Notes: generated by a model from the sequence alone, not told the origin. Numbered from the stretch's first letter, positions 9,201 through 18,540 are shown. The stretch is DNA of 64,000 nucleotides from Aquirufa beregesia (GCF_011090385.1 NZ_SEWW01000003.1:273239-337238); one strand, 5' to 3'. Numbers and translations: made by a program.

Positions 9201-12200
9201 TATCGGATGAATCAAGTTTAATCAGTACTCAGTCTGATGGAATCGTTATTTCAGATACGGAGGAGCGCTTATCTATTACGGGTTCTGCTATTCAGTTTAC
9301 TGGGAAAAGTCAATTTATCAAATTGGAGGCTAAAGATGCCCAAGGTGTTTTAGTGCGGACCTATTCCGGAGTTAAAAATTTGATATTTTCGGAATCTGTT
9401 ATACCTAATTCATCTCAGATGATTGCTACCGCCTTAGGTATTCCTTTCGGTCAATCTACCGCTGTGGAGTTTTTTGAAGGAACAGCTACTCTTGAATTAA
9501 TTTTGAAAACAGTCGTTAATCAAGATACCATTCGAGTAAAGGATGGGGCTTTAGCGAGCCAATTACCTGGAGACTATCTTGTCGCCAAGGTGGTATTAGG
9601 CAATGTAACTAGTTCATCAGGTAATCAATATGGCCTGACGGATGATGTGTATTTTTCTTTTGACCGTCGACAAATTCCTGTTTGGTCCATTCAAGGAAGA
9701 AATGCCGTAATTAGGATAGATAAATCGATCATTAACAATGATCAATTAACCGATGCGGGTACTCTGGCGAAATTAGTTGAAAGAACGGATGCCTTATATG
9801 ATTTTTATAAAAACTCCTTAGGCTATGAACCTCCAGGAGGGAACCCTGATTTTGGGTATAAAACTAGCGTATTTTTTGGCATTCCATCATGTGGATCTGG
9901 ATGTGGTTTAGTGGGAGCAAAAGGTATTGAAGTGAGTGGATTTGACAATATCTATTTTAACCTGAAAAATAATACCAATGTAAATAGGGATGTCATTTTA
10001 GCCTATGAATTTGGTCGAAATTTCTTTGACTTTAGTTCAAAAGTCCTTTTCCCATATAACCCCAACAGCCAAGAAAAAAATGGAGGAATGGCAGAAGCAT
10101 TTGCTAGTTTATTTACAGCTTATGCATTCAATGATTTATTGACAGATCCCCAACAAAGAAAGTTTAATGAGACCTTATTGAATATCTCCTGGTTTAGAGA
10201 AAATTTTATAGGGTATATCAATGATTTGGATGCCAATCCTTATAATGTTTGGGCTAAATGGGACCGAATAGGTTATAATGATTATAACCGAGGTACAGGA
10301 ACGAATACGGATGATGAGCCAGCTTGGAAGCCAGTAGGGCTCTTGGAAGGCATCATTAGCACCTTTGGGAAATCCACCATTTTTCCTAAGTTTTTCCAGG
10401 AATTACGGAAAATGCCGAAAGTCAATACCATTGAAGATGCATTAAGTAATATCGCTCAAGTTGCAGCTAATTGTACGCAGACTAATCTAGTCCCATTTTT
10501 TAAACATGTCGTTAAGTTTAATTTAAATTTAGCTACTGAAGCGGCCATTAGTGCATTGTCCCCTCATCCTGATAAATTAATTCAGTATGAAAATTTACTC
10601 TGGTATATCTCCCCATTTCATACAGTCCGGATCAATATTCGAAGTATTAATTATTTGAATAATCAAAATTGGTATGTAATTAAAAAAGGCAATAAGATTA
10701 TATCCTCAAGTCAGCATGGTAATAATGAAATCCCCTACAGTATTTTGGGAAATCAACATGAGGTTGACCTGACAATTGAAATGCAGGATGCTAATCATCA
10801 AGTACTCGATGCTTATACAATCAAATTAAAAAAACGACATAACATTAATTTTTTTGATTATTCCGATGATTTGTATGCCTTTTATTTGGCCAATAGATCG
10901 ACCAAAATATATCAAGAATCGGGGAATGTGGTCATAGAAAATGTTAGTCCAACGTTGTTTGACCATGGGCTCTTGCGTAAATCTTTCAGAATTGCTAAAG
11001 ATCGTACGATGCGCCTGTCGAGTGTCGTGAGAAGAATTGGCCCCAATTTTCAAACCAATGTAGTGAATAATTATGCTGCTGTAGTCACAGGAGGGACATT
11101 TTATGGATCAGGGTCTTTACGATTAGGCTTTGATATTGGTCAAAATAATATCACCAGTAATTTTACATTAAACCAATTCATCTATTCAAAAAAATTATTA
11201 AAACCTGAGGCAAATTTGAGTGTGGTTACCATTGGTTTGGAATCGGTGGGGAATCAACAAAAGTCCTATTTCTCGAATTTGCTTTATCGTGATGAAACGG
11301 ATACAGATGGTGATGGGCTTGTTGACTTTGAAGATAATTGTCCTTCAACCTATAACCCCAATCAACTAGATACAGATAGGGATGGTTTGGGAGATGCTTG
11401 TGATGATGATTTTGACGATGATGGAAATATCAATTCCACAGATCCTAATCCCATGGTTCCCATAGCTCAAAATGATGTAATCCAGCAGGCATTTAGTCAA
11501 GGGACAATACATTGGCAAATTTTAAAAAATGATGATTTTTTGCCTGGAGCTTCTATCAGTTTACGCCGGGTTTCAGGGACCGATACGGGGATACTTAATT
11601 TAAATTCCTTGACAGGTTTTATGACCTATTCACCTACTGAATCAGAGGAAGATTCGGTATCGTTTATTTATGAAGTATGTAATACCTTGACAGGTGTATG
11701 TGCCACGGCCCAAGTAAAAATTTTAGATATTAATCAAGCTTCAAAATTCATTTTAACCGGGAGTTCAACTCAAATTGCAGGATCAAGTCAAACTGTCCGA
11801 ATACAAGCCACAAATAGAAGGGGAATTCCCATTCCCACTTATTCTGGAACTAAAGTACTTCAATTTTCAGGAACGAATTCCTCCTTGGCTACTACCTTCA
11901 AATCCCGAGCAAATGGCCTTGATTTTGGATTAAATACACCCGTGAATTTTAGTAATGGTGAGGCACAAATAGATGTGATTTTATATAAATCTGGTTTGGA
12001 TTCCCTGAGTGCCACGGAAAGTATTATCAAAACTTCAGGTTTGGACAAATTAGCAATACATGTTTCAGAGAAAGCATTTCAAAAATTAAGTGTCCAATTA
12101 CAAAACCCACAAGTCAATCAAAAGCCTTTTTATGGGCTTAATTCATTAATTGCCCAGGATGAATATGGGAATCCTGTTTTGGCCTTTAATGCAGCTATAA

Positions 12201-15200
12201 ATCCAATTACCGTAAGTGCTAGTCAAGGAGGAGTAATCTCTGGATTATCAGGAGGATATCGTCTGACAAGTTCAAGCGACTTTAACCAAGGTATGGCAAA
12301 TTTGACACAGCTAGGGATGACTTATTCAGGTGTAAACGGCCTTGATGTCTTGACATTTAGCCCTACAATTGGATTGAGTACACAAAGTGAAATTCTCATT
12401 CAATCGGATTTAATAAAACCTACTCAACTTCTAATTTCTGGAGATTCGGTTCAAGTGGCAGGAAATGCAAACATGATCACTATTCGAGTTTTGAACGATT
12501 TGGGGGAATTGATGGATACCTATTCCGGAACCAAGACTCTATTGTTTAGTGGGGCCAAGAACTCTATAAATCCAGTTGTTTTTCCTCAAGTAATAGATAA
12601 CCTGTCGCAAATTAGAAATTTTGGTTCAGCCACCAGTATTGATTTTGTGGGTGGGATAGCTCAGATTTCCATGAAGTTATTCCATGCTTTTTTGGCGCAA
12701 ATTCAAGTTCAAATTTTGGAAGATACACTCACATCTAGTATTCTCCCTGTTTTGGTGAAAGCGGGACCTTTGGCCAAGTTTAATTTACAAATGACAAGCC
12801 CTCAGACCACAGAAACACCATTTGTGGGAGTTAATACATTGAGTGCCTTGGATGCCTTTGGAAATCTCATTCTTGATTTTAATGCAGGTTTAAGCCCCAT
12901 TAAGGTAACAAGCACGTTGCCTGGCTTTATCTCGGGACTATCTGGTGGAGATCAATTAATTAATTCCGGAGATTTTGTACAGGGAATAGCGAATTTGAGT
13001 GCGTTGGGGATGCTATACTTTGGTACTGAAGGAAAAGGATTTTTTACATTCAAAAGCAGTTCCGGTATTCAAATTACCAGTAATCTGATTGAAATCCTGA
13101 TGGCAGATTTTGATGGTGATGGAATCCCCAATTCCATGGAATGTTATCAAACTTATACACTTCGGGGGAATTGTCAAGATTTTGATGGAGACGGATTAGT
13201 GAATTCTATGGATACGGATTCAGATGGAGATGGGATACCCGATGAGCGAGAAAAGAATCGAGATTCAGATGGCGACCGGCATGCAGATTACCTAGACCTC
13301 GATTCGGATAATGATGGGATATTGGATTCCATCGAAGGGGAATTTGACCCAGATGGGGATGGAATACCGAATTACCTGGATTTGGATTCAGACAATGATG
13401 GAATTTTGGACGTCTGGGAAGCCAGCAATACGGTACGAGGTAATTTAGATGACAACTACGACGGTCGGGTGGACATGAAAGGTCTATTACCAGATGCCAA
13501 TGGTAATGGTTTGGCCGATTTTCTAGAAATAGGCTTTGGAGGAAGTCCAGCCCCTATTCCAGATACGGATCATGATGGCAAGCCAGATTATGTAGATCTA
13601 GATTCGGACAACGACGGAATTGTAGATGCTATCGAAGGGACCAAGGATATAGATGGAGATAGTTTTCCCAATTACCGTGATTTAGATTCAGATGGGGATT
13701 GGCTAGGTGATCAGGATGAAAGGAATGTAGATAATGATATGGATGGGATCCCCAATTACTTGGATTCGGATTCAGATGATGATGGTATACCTGATGCTTG
13801 GGAGGGGAAAAATAAGTGTGCCACGTGTCAACAAATGAAAGACGATTTAGATGATGGATGGGATGACCGTGGACAGTATATCAAGGTCATTGATACCGAT
13901 TCAGATGGTACTTCTGATTTTTTAGACCTAGATTCAGATAATGATTGCATCCCTGATCGAATTGAATTGGGAGCCGATGGAGATGGGGATGAAATCCCAA
14001 ATTTTCGAGATTTGGATTCTGATAATGACGGGATGTTGGATAGCCAAGAGGCAGGAGATTGCCTGTATCCTAGAGATAGCGATTCGGACGGATTGTATGA
14101 CTTTGAAGACTCTGATGCGGATAATGATACCATTCCGGATAGCGTAGAAGTTGGCCCAAATCCGACTAATCCAGTGGATACCGATAAGGACGGAACCCTC
14201 GATTATTTGGATGTGGATTCGGATGGTGATGGAATACCAGACTCAGTGGAGGCTGGTTCAAATCCTAGCAAACCTGTGGATACGGATGGAGATGGGAAAG
14301 CTGATTATCAAGATGTAGATTCAGATAATGACACGATACCAGATTTCAAAGAGGCAGGTTCGAATCCCCTTACACCTGTGGATACAGACTCAGATGGAAT
14401 GGCTGATTACCTAGATTTGGATTCAGACCAAGATGGCATGCCAGATGAAGTGGAGGCAGGATTAGATCCCAATAAACCCATTGATGGTGACCTAGATGGG
14501 CAGGAAGACTTTCGAGATCTTGATTCAGATAACGATAGCATTTTAGATGCCGTCGAAGCCGGGGATTTCTTACATCCTGTGGACACCGATGCCGACGGAA
14601 AAGCGGATTATTGTGATGCGGACTCAGATAATGATGGCATCTTAGATAAGATAGAAGTGGGTCTTGATCCAAGTAATCCTCTGGATACCGATGAGGATGG
14701 TCGAGCAGATTTTCGAGATATCGATTCTGACAACGATGGTATGCTGGATGGATTAGAAGCCGGGTTAGATGCAACAAAGCCTGTGGATAGTGATTCAGAT
14801 GGAATGCCCGATTACCGTGATTCGGATTCAGATAATGATGGCATCCTTGATGTAATAGAGGCTGGATCAGATCCCTCTAAACCTTTGGATACTGACAGAG
14901 ATGGTCTTGAAGATTTTAGGGATTTGGATTCAGACAATGACACTATTCTAGATGCTGTGGAAGTAGGAAATGACCCACAAATCCCGATAGATACGGATCA
15001 AGATGGCTTAGCCAATTACCGAGATATGGATTCTGACGAAGATAGTATTCCTGATCAGGTAGAGGCAGGTTCTAATCCATTAAATCCTGTAGATACCGAT
15101 GGTGATAGCTACCCAGACTATTTGGATCTTGACTCAGATAATGATACGATTCCCGATAAGTTGGAAGTGGGTCCAGATGTGAATCACCCTTGGGATACGG

Positions 15201-15844
15201 ACTTAGATGGGAAAGAAGATTTTCGTGATAAGGATTCCGATAATGATGGCATCCCCGATCAATTGGAAGTAGGGCCTAATGTGTTAATTCCGATAGATTC
15301 AGATCAGGATACGCTTCCTGATTACCGAGATGTGGACTCTGACAATAATGGATTAACGGATACTGTGGAGGTAGGACCAGATCCTTTACAACCTTTGGAT
15401 ACTGATGCTGATGGAATAGCCAATTATCGAGATATAGATGATGATCAGGATGGAATAATCGATGCTTATGAAAATGACGTCAATTATGGAGGATTGCCGG
15501 ATTGTGATCAAGATGGGATAGACAACCGAGTAGATGCTGATATGTGTGAGATTTTTTCACCTCAAGCTATTTCACCCAATCAAGATGGAATGAATGATGT
15601 TTTGGTCATCCCCGGAATATTTAGAATGCAACCCAATCGAATGGTTATTGTCAATAGATGGGGGGATGTGGTCTATGAAACCAACAATTATCAAAATAAT
15701 TGGGGAGGTTTGACAAATAAGACCATTGGTCTATTGACTAGCAATGGGAATTTGCCTGATGGGACTTATTATTACTATGTTGATTTTTTCGGGAAGTATC
15801 CGAATATCCGAACATTCGTGTACATCAATCGACTAGCGAAATAG
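6251..15844 (+). CDS. Giant T9SS-secreted surface protein: Ig-like repeats, metallopeptidase-like domain, calcium-binding repeats, CHU_C sorting domain
   Basis: 3197 residues. Layout (rough residues): hydrophobic N-terminal export signal (17-40); five copies of a long Ig-like unit beginning with a T-Q-L-A-G type stretch (45-1120); a peptidase-like domain with YEFGRNFF at 1252 and GGMAEAFASLF downstream, where HExxH would be expected (1120-1450); a short thrombospondin-3-type calcium-binding stretch (1683-1730); a cadherin/Ig-like domain (1735-1828); two more long units (1830-2285); about 810 residues of Asp-rich repeats such as DSDNDGIPD (2286-3097); and a C-terminal domain with the SPNQDGMND...NRWGDVVYE pattern of CHU_C / type B T9SS sorting domains. 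It should be exported by type IX secretion and sit at or beyond the cell surface, stiffened by calcium. A role in adhesion or gliding is inference. It stands alone, convergent with recX. Confidence 0.88.
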   Translation: MMFQRNSNKSIDLFIKTMVAFILKGLAFPLLIWGSPLVVAKADLHSTNPFIGQAIKYKITISSSTDFLAGDVKTIVVRAVDSQGNVITSYEGPKSLVFSGANPSRMGQSPMVNGVKLGEKLQVNFTKGLFAFGLQLFKQEMAAISVKGDDLASFENEKLLIQVKPSKNTRLLADLVAQQAREQSIRGTLALVDMYGNLLADFDPSKDPITVTASTGGVIHGLGSSQNNVLNQASDAQAGLIDFATLGMKYTGKAGKVIFQFTSSKYNASDTVGFDLGKERSYLLKSANQNQLVGTEKTLNIYIQDRYGNLDTSFTGIKKLLFSGASPSLKQGILPSINKVPFGSKVSISFIQGVANVGISLFKAEKAMISVKDDEFSSLEEEKLEIEVLPLLGNALKLKISETQKVGEPISGFIQITDSYGNEVSDFNASKNPITVTNSMGGIISGLGSAKNNVINQSTDIILGKADLSALKMIYTGKIGEVDLTFSLKSGYSEIVKNRVFYPGLSYYNRIKVEGLTTQLAGVPQTITLRLLDSSNNTLHNFNGVKDLLFQGASVAKSVGKAPTALNSLSVPINFGSVTTIQFVNGIASTQVVLYQSEKVSLGVSEFLGAESLVENHLSINVKASSFHHLDISLTSPQVNGQVFQGINTLKALDEYGNVCSDFNAQQNPIRVETPNTGIWGFKSLGNTFMLNRSSDFVQGELNLAEKGFFYQGAASTSFRFVAQNGIETTSSTIQFVNSNQSAKLYISGNLTQLAGDSQLLIISALNSVGDTILSYQGNKMLVFTGAGNIPNSIFQAKVQNNSAATESPLGKAISIQFINGRAQVPIYLYLAENALLSVRETNVFGAMAGNDFLIQVKANSPKQLAASISSPQTRGKPFVGNNSLTVKDTFGNICLDFNASIQPVSIQVSSGLGHVSGLGSAQNNVLNQASDFKNGVANLTALGFIYQPAASTLNRKTLLSKKLILSTESNTLDVFSSNFIFSLSDESSLISTQSDGIVISDTEERLSITGSAIQFTGKSQFIKLEAKDAQGVLVRTYSGVKNLIFSESVIPNSSQMIATALGIPFGQSTAVEFFEGTATLELILKTVVNQDTIRVKDGALASQLPGDYLVAKVVLGNVTSSSGNQYGLTDDVYFSFDRRQIPVWSIQGRNAVIRIDKSIINNDQLTDAGTLAKLVERTDALYDFYKNSLGYEPPGGNPDFGYKTSVFFGIPSCGSGCGLVGAKGIEVSGFDNIYFNLKNNTNVNRDVILAYEFGRNFFDFSSKVLFPYNPNSQEKNGGMAEAFASLFTAYAFNDLLTDPQQRKFNETLLNISWFRENFIGYINDLDANPYNVWAKWDRIGYNDYNRGTGTNTDDEPAWKPVGLLEGIISTFGKSTIFPKFFQELRKMPKVNTIEDALSNIAQVAANCTQTNLVPFFKHVVKFNLNLATEAAISALSPHPDKLIQYENLLWYISPFHTVRINIRSINYLNNQNWYVIKKGNKIISSSQHGNNEIPYSILGNQHEVDLTIEMQDANHQVLDAYTIKLKKRHNINFFDYSDDLYAFYLANRSTKIYQESGNVVIENVSPTLFDHGLLRKSFRIAKDRTMRLSSVVRRIGPNFQTNVVNNYAAVVTGGTFYGSGSLRLGFDIGQNNITSNFTLNQFIYSKKLLKPEANLSVVTIGLESVGNQQKSYFSNLLYRDETDTDGDGLVDFEDNCPSTYNPNQLDTDRDGLGDACDDDFDDDGNINSTDPNPMVPIAQNDVIQQAFSQGTIHWQILKNDDFLPGASISLRRVSGTDTGILNLNSLTGFMTYSPTESEEDSVSFIYEVCNTLTGVCATAQVKILDINQASKFILTGSSTQIAGSSQTVRIQATNRRGIPIPTYSGTKVLQFSGTNSSLATTFKSRANGLDFGLNTPVNFSNGEAQIDVILYKSGLDSLSATESIIKTSGLDKLAIHVSEKAFQKLSVQLQNPQVNQKPFYGLNSLIAQDEYGNPVLAFNAAINPITVSASQGGVISGLSGGYRLTSSSDFNQGMANLTQLGMTYSGVNGLDVLTFSPTIGLSTQSEILIQSDLIKPTQLLISGDSVQVAGNANMITIRVLNDLGELMDTYSGTKTLLFSGAKNSINPVVFPQVIDNLSQIRNFGSATSIDFVGGIAQISMKLFHAFLAQIQVQILEDTLTSSILPVLVKAGPLAKFNLQMTSPQTTETPFVGVNTLSALDAFGNLILDFNAGLSPIKVTSTLPGFISGLSGGDQLINSGDFVQGIANLSALGMLYFGTEGKGFFTFKSSSGIQITSNLIEILMADFDGDGIPNSMECYQTYTLRGNCQDFDGDGLVNSMDTDSDGDGIPDEREKNRDSDGDRHADYLDLDSDNDGILDSIEGEFDPDGDGIPNYLDLDSDNDGILDVWEASNTVRGNLDDNYDGRVDMKGLLPDANGNGLADFLEIGFGGSPAPIPDTDHDGKPDYVDLDSDNDGIVDAIEGTKDIDGDSFPNYRDLDSDGDWLGDQDERNVDNDMDGIPNYLDSDSDDDGIPDAWEGKNKCATCQQMKDDLDDGWDDRGQYIKVIDTDSDGTSDFLDLDSDNDCIPDRIELGADGDGDEIPNFRDLDSDNDGMLDSQEAGDCLYPRDSDSDGLYDFEDSDADNDTIPDSVEVGPNPTNPVDTDKDGTLDYLDVDSDGDGIPDSVEAGSNPSKPVDTDGDGKADYQDVDSDNDTIPDFKEAGSNPLTPVDTDSDGMADYLDLDSDQDGMPDEVEAGLDPNKPIDGDLDGQEDFRDLDSDNDSILDAVEAGDFLHPVDTDADGKADYCDADSDNDGILDKIEVGLDPSNPLDTDEDGRADFRDIDSDNDGMLDGLEAGLDATKPVDSDSDGMPDYRDSDSDNDGILDVIEAGSDPSKPLDTDRDGLEDFRDLDSDNDTILDAVEVGNDPQIPIDTDQDGLANYRDMDSDEDSIPDQVEAGSNPLNPVDTDGDSYPDYLDLDSDNDTIPDKLEVGPDVNHPWDTDLDGKEDFRDKDSDNDGIPDQLEVGPNVLIPIDSDQDTLPDYRDVDSDNNGLTDTVEVGPDPLQPLDTDADGIANYRDIDDDQDGIIDAYENDVNYGGLPDCDQDGIDNRVDADMCEIFSPQAISPNQDGMNDVLVIPGIFRMQPNRMVIVNRWGDVVYETNNYQNNWGGLTNKTIGLLTSNGNLPDGTYYYYVDFFGKYPNIRTFVYINRLAK
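13105..15545 (+). repeat. Coding tandem repeats: thrombospondin type 3-like calcium-binding array
   Basis: Within the giant gene. The 5' part is irregular. From 14171 to about 15475 the array is regular: eleven units of 34 residues and one of 33 (102 or 99 bases), then a final partial unit. Each unit follows P-x-D-T-D-x-D-G-x-x-D-[YF]-x-D-x-D-S-D-x-D-x-[IM]-x-D-x-x-E-[AV]-G. Units differ at many synonymous and several non-synonymous sites, so the array is old rather than freshly amplified. Confidence 0.9.
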
Positions 15845-15864
15845 TGAAAAAGAATTTGAGCGTT

Positions 15865-16314
15865 TTATCTAAACTGTTGGATATACAAGGAAATTAAGTC
15901 TGACTCAAATCCTTTTCTCATGGCATATTGGTAGCACTTTTGTTTTTTGGTCCAATCATTGACATCTTTTACTTGATTAAATTTGTCTATCAGTATCGAT
16001 TCCAAAGTGGCTTCGTAGGGAAGTTCCTTTAGCTCTTCTAAGGCACTTTGGATCAACGTGTCTTTAATCTGTAATCGTGTAAGCTCAAATTTGATTTTAT
16101 TTCTACCCCAAGATTTTTGGTTGAATTTGGATCGAACAAAAAGTTTTGCAAATCGCTCTTGATTGAGGTAATTGTTGTCTTCTAGCCAATCCAGATAAGC
16201 GGCTTGTTCTTCTGGTAATACGGAAAAGGACTCCAGTTTGACTTGTATTTCCCAAACACAGCGCTCCTGATAGGCACAGTAGCGAGCCAGTTTCTGTAAA
16301 ATTTCCGATTTCAT
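15865..16314 (-). CDS. recX: RecX family regulatory protein
   Basis: 149 residues, all-alpha, with the tandem three-helix repeats of RecX: LEDNNYLNQERFAKLFVRSKFNQKSWGRNKI contains the typical (N/D)-D-x-x-(Y/F)-A ... G-x-x-x-I pattern, and KCYQYAMRKGFESDLI is the C-terminal repeat. RecX binds RecA filaments and inhibits or modulates recombination. It lies 6 bases downstream of hemA on the same strand, so the two are probably co-transcribed, which is not a functional link I can explain. No recA is present in the window. Confidence 0.85.
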   Translation of the reverse strand: MKSEILQKLARYCAYQERCVWEIQVKLESFSVLPEEQAAYLDWLEDNNYLNQERFAKLFVRSKFNQKSWGRNKIKFELTRLQIKDTLIQSALEELKELPYEATLESILIDKFNQVKDVNDWTKKQKCYQYAMRKGFESDLISLYIQQFR

Positions 16315-16320
16315 GGGAAT

Positions 16321-17607
16321 TTAAGGGTTAGGAGAGCTAGAATCGACCTCCTCATAAGCTTCCAAATTGAATAAATCATTCAAAGCATCGACCATACTAT
16401 CTGACTCACCTCGTTTGCAGGCCGCCTTCAAATGGATAATAGGTTGTTTGATGATTTTTTGAACCAAGCTAGCCGTAATTTTTTCCAATTTTTCAGCCTC
16501 TTGAGGATTGAGTCCTTTCAAATGGCGATTGATTTCTTCTTTACGGATTTGCTCTAGCGCATTTTTCAATTTATGGATGGTCGGAGAAACTTCCATTTCT
16601 TTAGACCAATCATTGAAACTAATGACAGATTCATCGATGATTCTACGAACATCTGGCACGGACGCCATCCGAATACGCAAGGCTTCATCGGCCCGTTCTT
16701 TCAATGAATCAATGTTATACAGTAATACTCCTGATATCTTTTCAATACCCTCTTCAATACTTCTTGGAACCGATAGGTCTATAAAATATTTAAAAGTCAA
16801 TATGGATAATTTCTTTAATTCTGCTTGGGTGATGATCGGGTCTTGATTGCGTACAGAGGAGATAATGATATCTGCCTGAGCAATTTCCTTCCACAAATCT
16901 TCAATAGGTGCCACACGGAATGATTTATCATGGGCTATTTTTTCCGCCTTTTCTATGGTACGGTTCATGATGGTGATTTCAGCGAAATCTTTATCCTCCA
17001 TGTTTTTACACACGTCCAAACCAATTTCCCCTAAACCAAGAATCAACACCTTCGGTTGGGCAATGGCCTGAGATAATTCTTCTGCCAAAGCGACCGTCGC
17101 ATAAGAAACAGAAGCGGCTCCATCACGGAAAGAGGTCTCCTGCGCTACTCGTTTATTGGCATAAAAGATGGTATGCATTAAACGGTGCAAATACGGACCC
17201 GCTAAATTTAAATCGGCCGATTGCTGATAGGCCTTTTTGATTTGATTCGGAATCTGTAAATCCCCTACCACTTTAGATTGTAAACCCGTAGCCACTTCAA
17301 ATAAGTGCCTTAAAGAGGCCTCCGCGTCAGATTCATGATGAAAGTAAGGCGTGTACTCTTGCGTTTGATGCAAGCCTTTTTCAATCAATAAACTCTTCAC
17401 TAAATTGTGGGAAATATCTTCTGGAGTAGTATAATACACCTCTGTACGATTGCAGGTAGATACAATCAACATTTCTTGTAATCCAAAAAGGTCTTTACAT
17501 TTAATAGCAAAGGCTCTACTTTCTTCCTCATTTAATGCTACTTGCTCACGAATCGTGAGAGGAGCGGAGCGATGAGATATACTTATAGACTTAAACGGAA
17601 TTGACAT
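16321..17607 (-). CDS. hemA: Glutamyl-tRNA reductase
   Basis: About 428 residues from the ATG at 17607 (MSIPFKSISISHRSAPLTI). An upstream ATG at 17634 would place nine extra residues before the conserved N-terminus and is less likely. The catalytic cysteine lies in LIVSTCNRTEVYY. The NADP-binding motif is LGLGEIGLDVCKN and the C-terminal dimerisation helix follows. It reduces glutamyl-tRNA(Glu) to glutamate-1-semialdehyde, the first step of the C5 tetrapyrrole pathway, using the charged tRNA from the translation pool. A TACTTTTG -7 box sits just upstream (17632-17639). It is followed closely by recX. Confidence 0.95.
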   Translation of the reverse strand: MSIPFKSISISHRSAPLTIREQVALNEEESRAFAIKCKDLFGLQEMLIVSTCNRTEVYYTTPEDISHNLVKSLLIEKGLHQTQEYTPYFHHESDAEASLRHLFEVATGLQSKVVGDLQIPNQIKKAYQQSADLNLAGPYLHRLMHTIFYANKRVAQETSFRDGAASVSYATVALAEELSQAIAQPKVLILGLGEIGLDVCKNMEDKDFAEITIMNRTIEKAEKIAHDKSFRVAPIEDLWKEIAQADIIISSVRNQDPIITQAELKKLSILTFKYFIDLSVPRSIEEGIEKISGVLLYNIDSLKERADEALRIRMASVPDVRRIIDESVISFNDWSKEMEVSPTIHKLKNALEQIRKEEINRHLKGLNPQEAEKLEKITASLVQKIIKQPIIHLKAACKRGESDSMVDALNDLFNLEAYEEVDSSSPNP

Positions 17608-17631
17608 TCGGTGGTTTTGAAAAATAATTAA

Positions 17632-17639
17632 CAAAAGTA
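17632..17639 (-). promoter_or_regulatory. -7 box of the hemA promoter
   Basis: TACTTTTG on the minus strand matches TAnnTTTG and lies 25 bases before the chosen hemA ATG. A convincing -33 TTTG at the right spacing was not seen. If used, it also argues for the 17607 start, because a start at 17634 would lie inside the box. Confidence 0.5.
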
Positions 17640-17711
17640 CGAACCAAAATTTATTTTATGTACTGTCTTGACAAGAAAATAGTAAATTAGACAAAGTTTA
17701 AATAACACAAG

Positions 17712-18536
17712 ATGGACTTCAGCAACAAGACAGTTTTTATTACCGGTGCGTCTAGAGGTATCGGATTTGAAATTGCTAAAAAAATGGCCTCAGTAGGTGC
17801 AAACGTGGTTATTGCTGCCAAAACTGCCACACCTCATCCTAAATTGCCGGGAACTGTTTTTTCTGCGGCCGAGGAAATTGAGCGTTTGGGTGGCCGTGCC
17901 TTACCTTTAGTCTTGGATATTCGTGATGAAAATCATGTTTTTGAAGCCGTAGAAAAAGTGGTGGAGACCTTCGGAGGGATTGATATCTTAGTGAATAATG
18001 CCTCCGCCATTTCTTTGACTGGGACCCTATGGACCGATATGAAAAAGTATGACTTGATGCATCAAGTGAATGCCCGTGGTACTTTTTTAACTTCCAAAGC
18101 TTGCTTGCCTCATTTATTGAAGTCGAAAAACCCGCATGTATTAACACTTTCTCCACCTTTAAATCTAGAAGCCCGCTGGTTTGAAAACCATGTGGCTTAT
18201 TCCATGGCTAAATTTGGGATGTCACTTTGTACTTTAGGTATGGCGGCTGAGTTCAAAAATAAAGTGGCATTCAATTCCCTTTGGCCTAAAACCATCATAG
18301 CCACAGCGGCTATTGAATTTGCTGTGGGGAATTCAGATATGCTGGATCGGGCAAGAAAACCGAGTATCATGGCTGATGCCGCTTACGAGATATTTAAACA
18401 AGACCATGTAAGTACCACAGGTCAGTTTTTTATTGATGAAGAAGTCTTGCGCGCGGCCAATTACACGGATTTTGATGTCTATAAAGTCAATCCAAGTTTG
18501 GGTGATCACGAATTAATTCCTGACTTTTTTATTTAA
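17712..18536 (+). CDS. Short-chain dehydrogenase/reductase, HSDL2-like
   Basis: 274 residues with the SDR cofactor motif TGASRGIG at about residues 11-18, the NNAS motif (LVNNASA), and the active-site YSMAK. The serine-containing strand reads LTLSPPLNL, which is the pattern of the HSDL2 / peroxisomal-like SDR subgroup, as is the KTATPHPKLPGTV insert after the cofactor motif. It uses NAD(P)(H) on an unknown alcohol or ketone, possibly a fatty acyl or terpenoid substrate. It starts a plus-strand run with the YheT-type hydrolase (4-base gap) and the serine genes. Confidence 0.85.
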   Translation: MDFSNKTVFITGASRGIGFEIAKKMASVGANVVIAAKTATPHPKLPGTVFSAAEEIERLGGRALPLVLDIRDENHVFEAVEKVVETFGGIDILVNNASAISLTGTLWTDMKKYDLMHQVNARGTFLTSKACLPHLLKSKNPHVLTLSPPLNLEARWFENHVAYSMAKFGMSLCTLGMAAEFKNKVAFNSLWPKTIIATAAIEFAVGNSDMLDRARKPSIMADAAYEIFKQDHVSTTGQFFIDEEVLRAANYTDFDVYKVNPSLGDHELIPDFFI

Positions 18537-18540
18537 CGCC

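Noticed and set aside
13828..14777. Minus-strand ORFs rich in Ser/Glu or His/Leu/Pro inside the giant gene
   Set aside because: They are antisense shadows of the Asp-rich repeats; their low-complexity composition follows from the GAT/TCA-type repeat codons.
14171..15475. Regularly spaced 102-base repeats resembling a CRISPR or satellite array
   Set aside because: The repeats are in frame, encode conserved calcium-binding motifs, and show no constant repeat/variable spacer structure.
17608..17634. Upstream ATG for hemA
   Set aside because: It would overlap the TACTTTTG -7 box and add nine residues not found before the conserved N-terminus.
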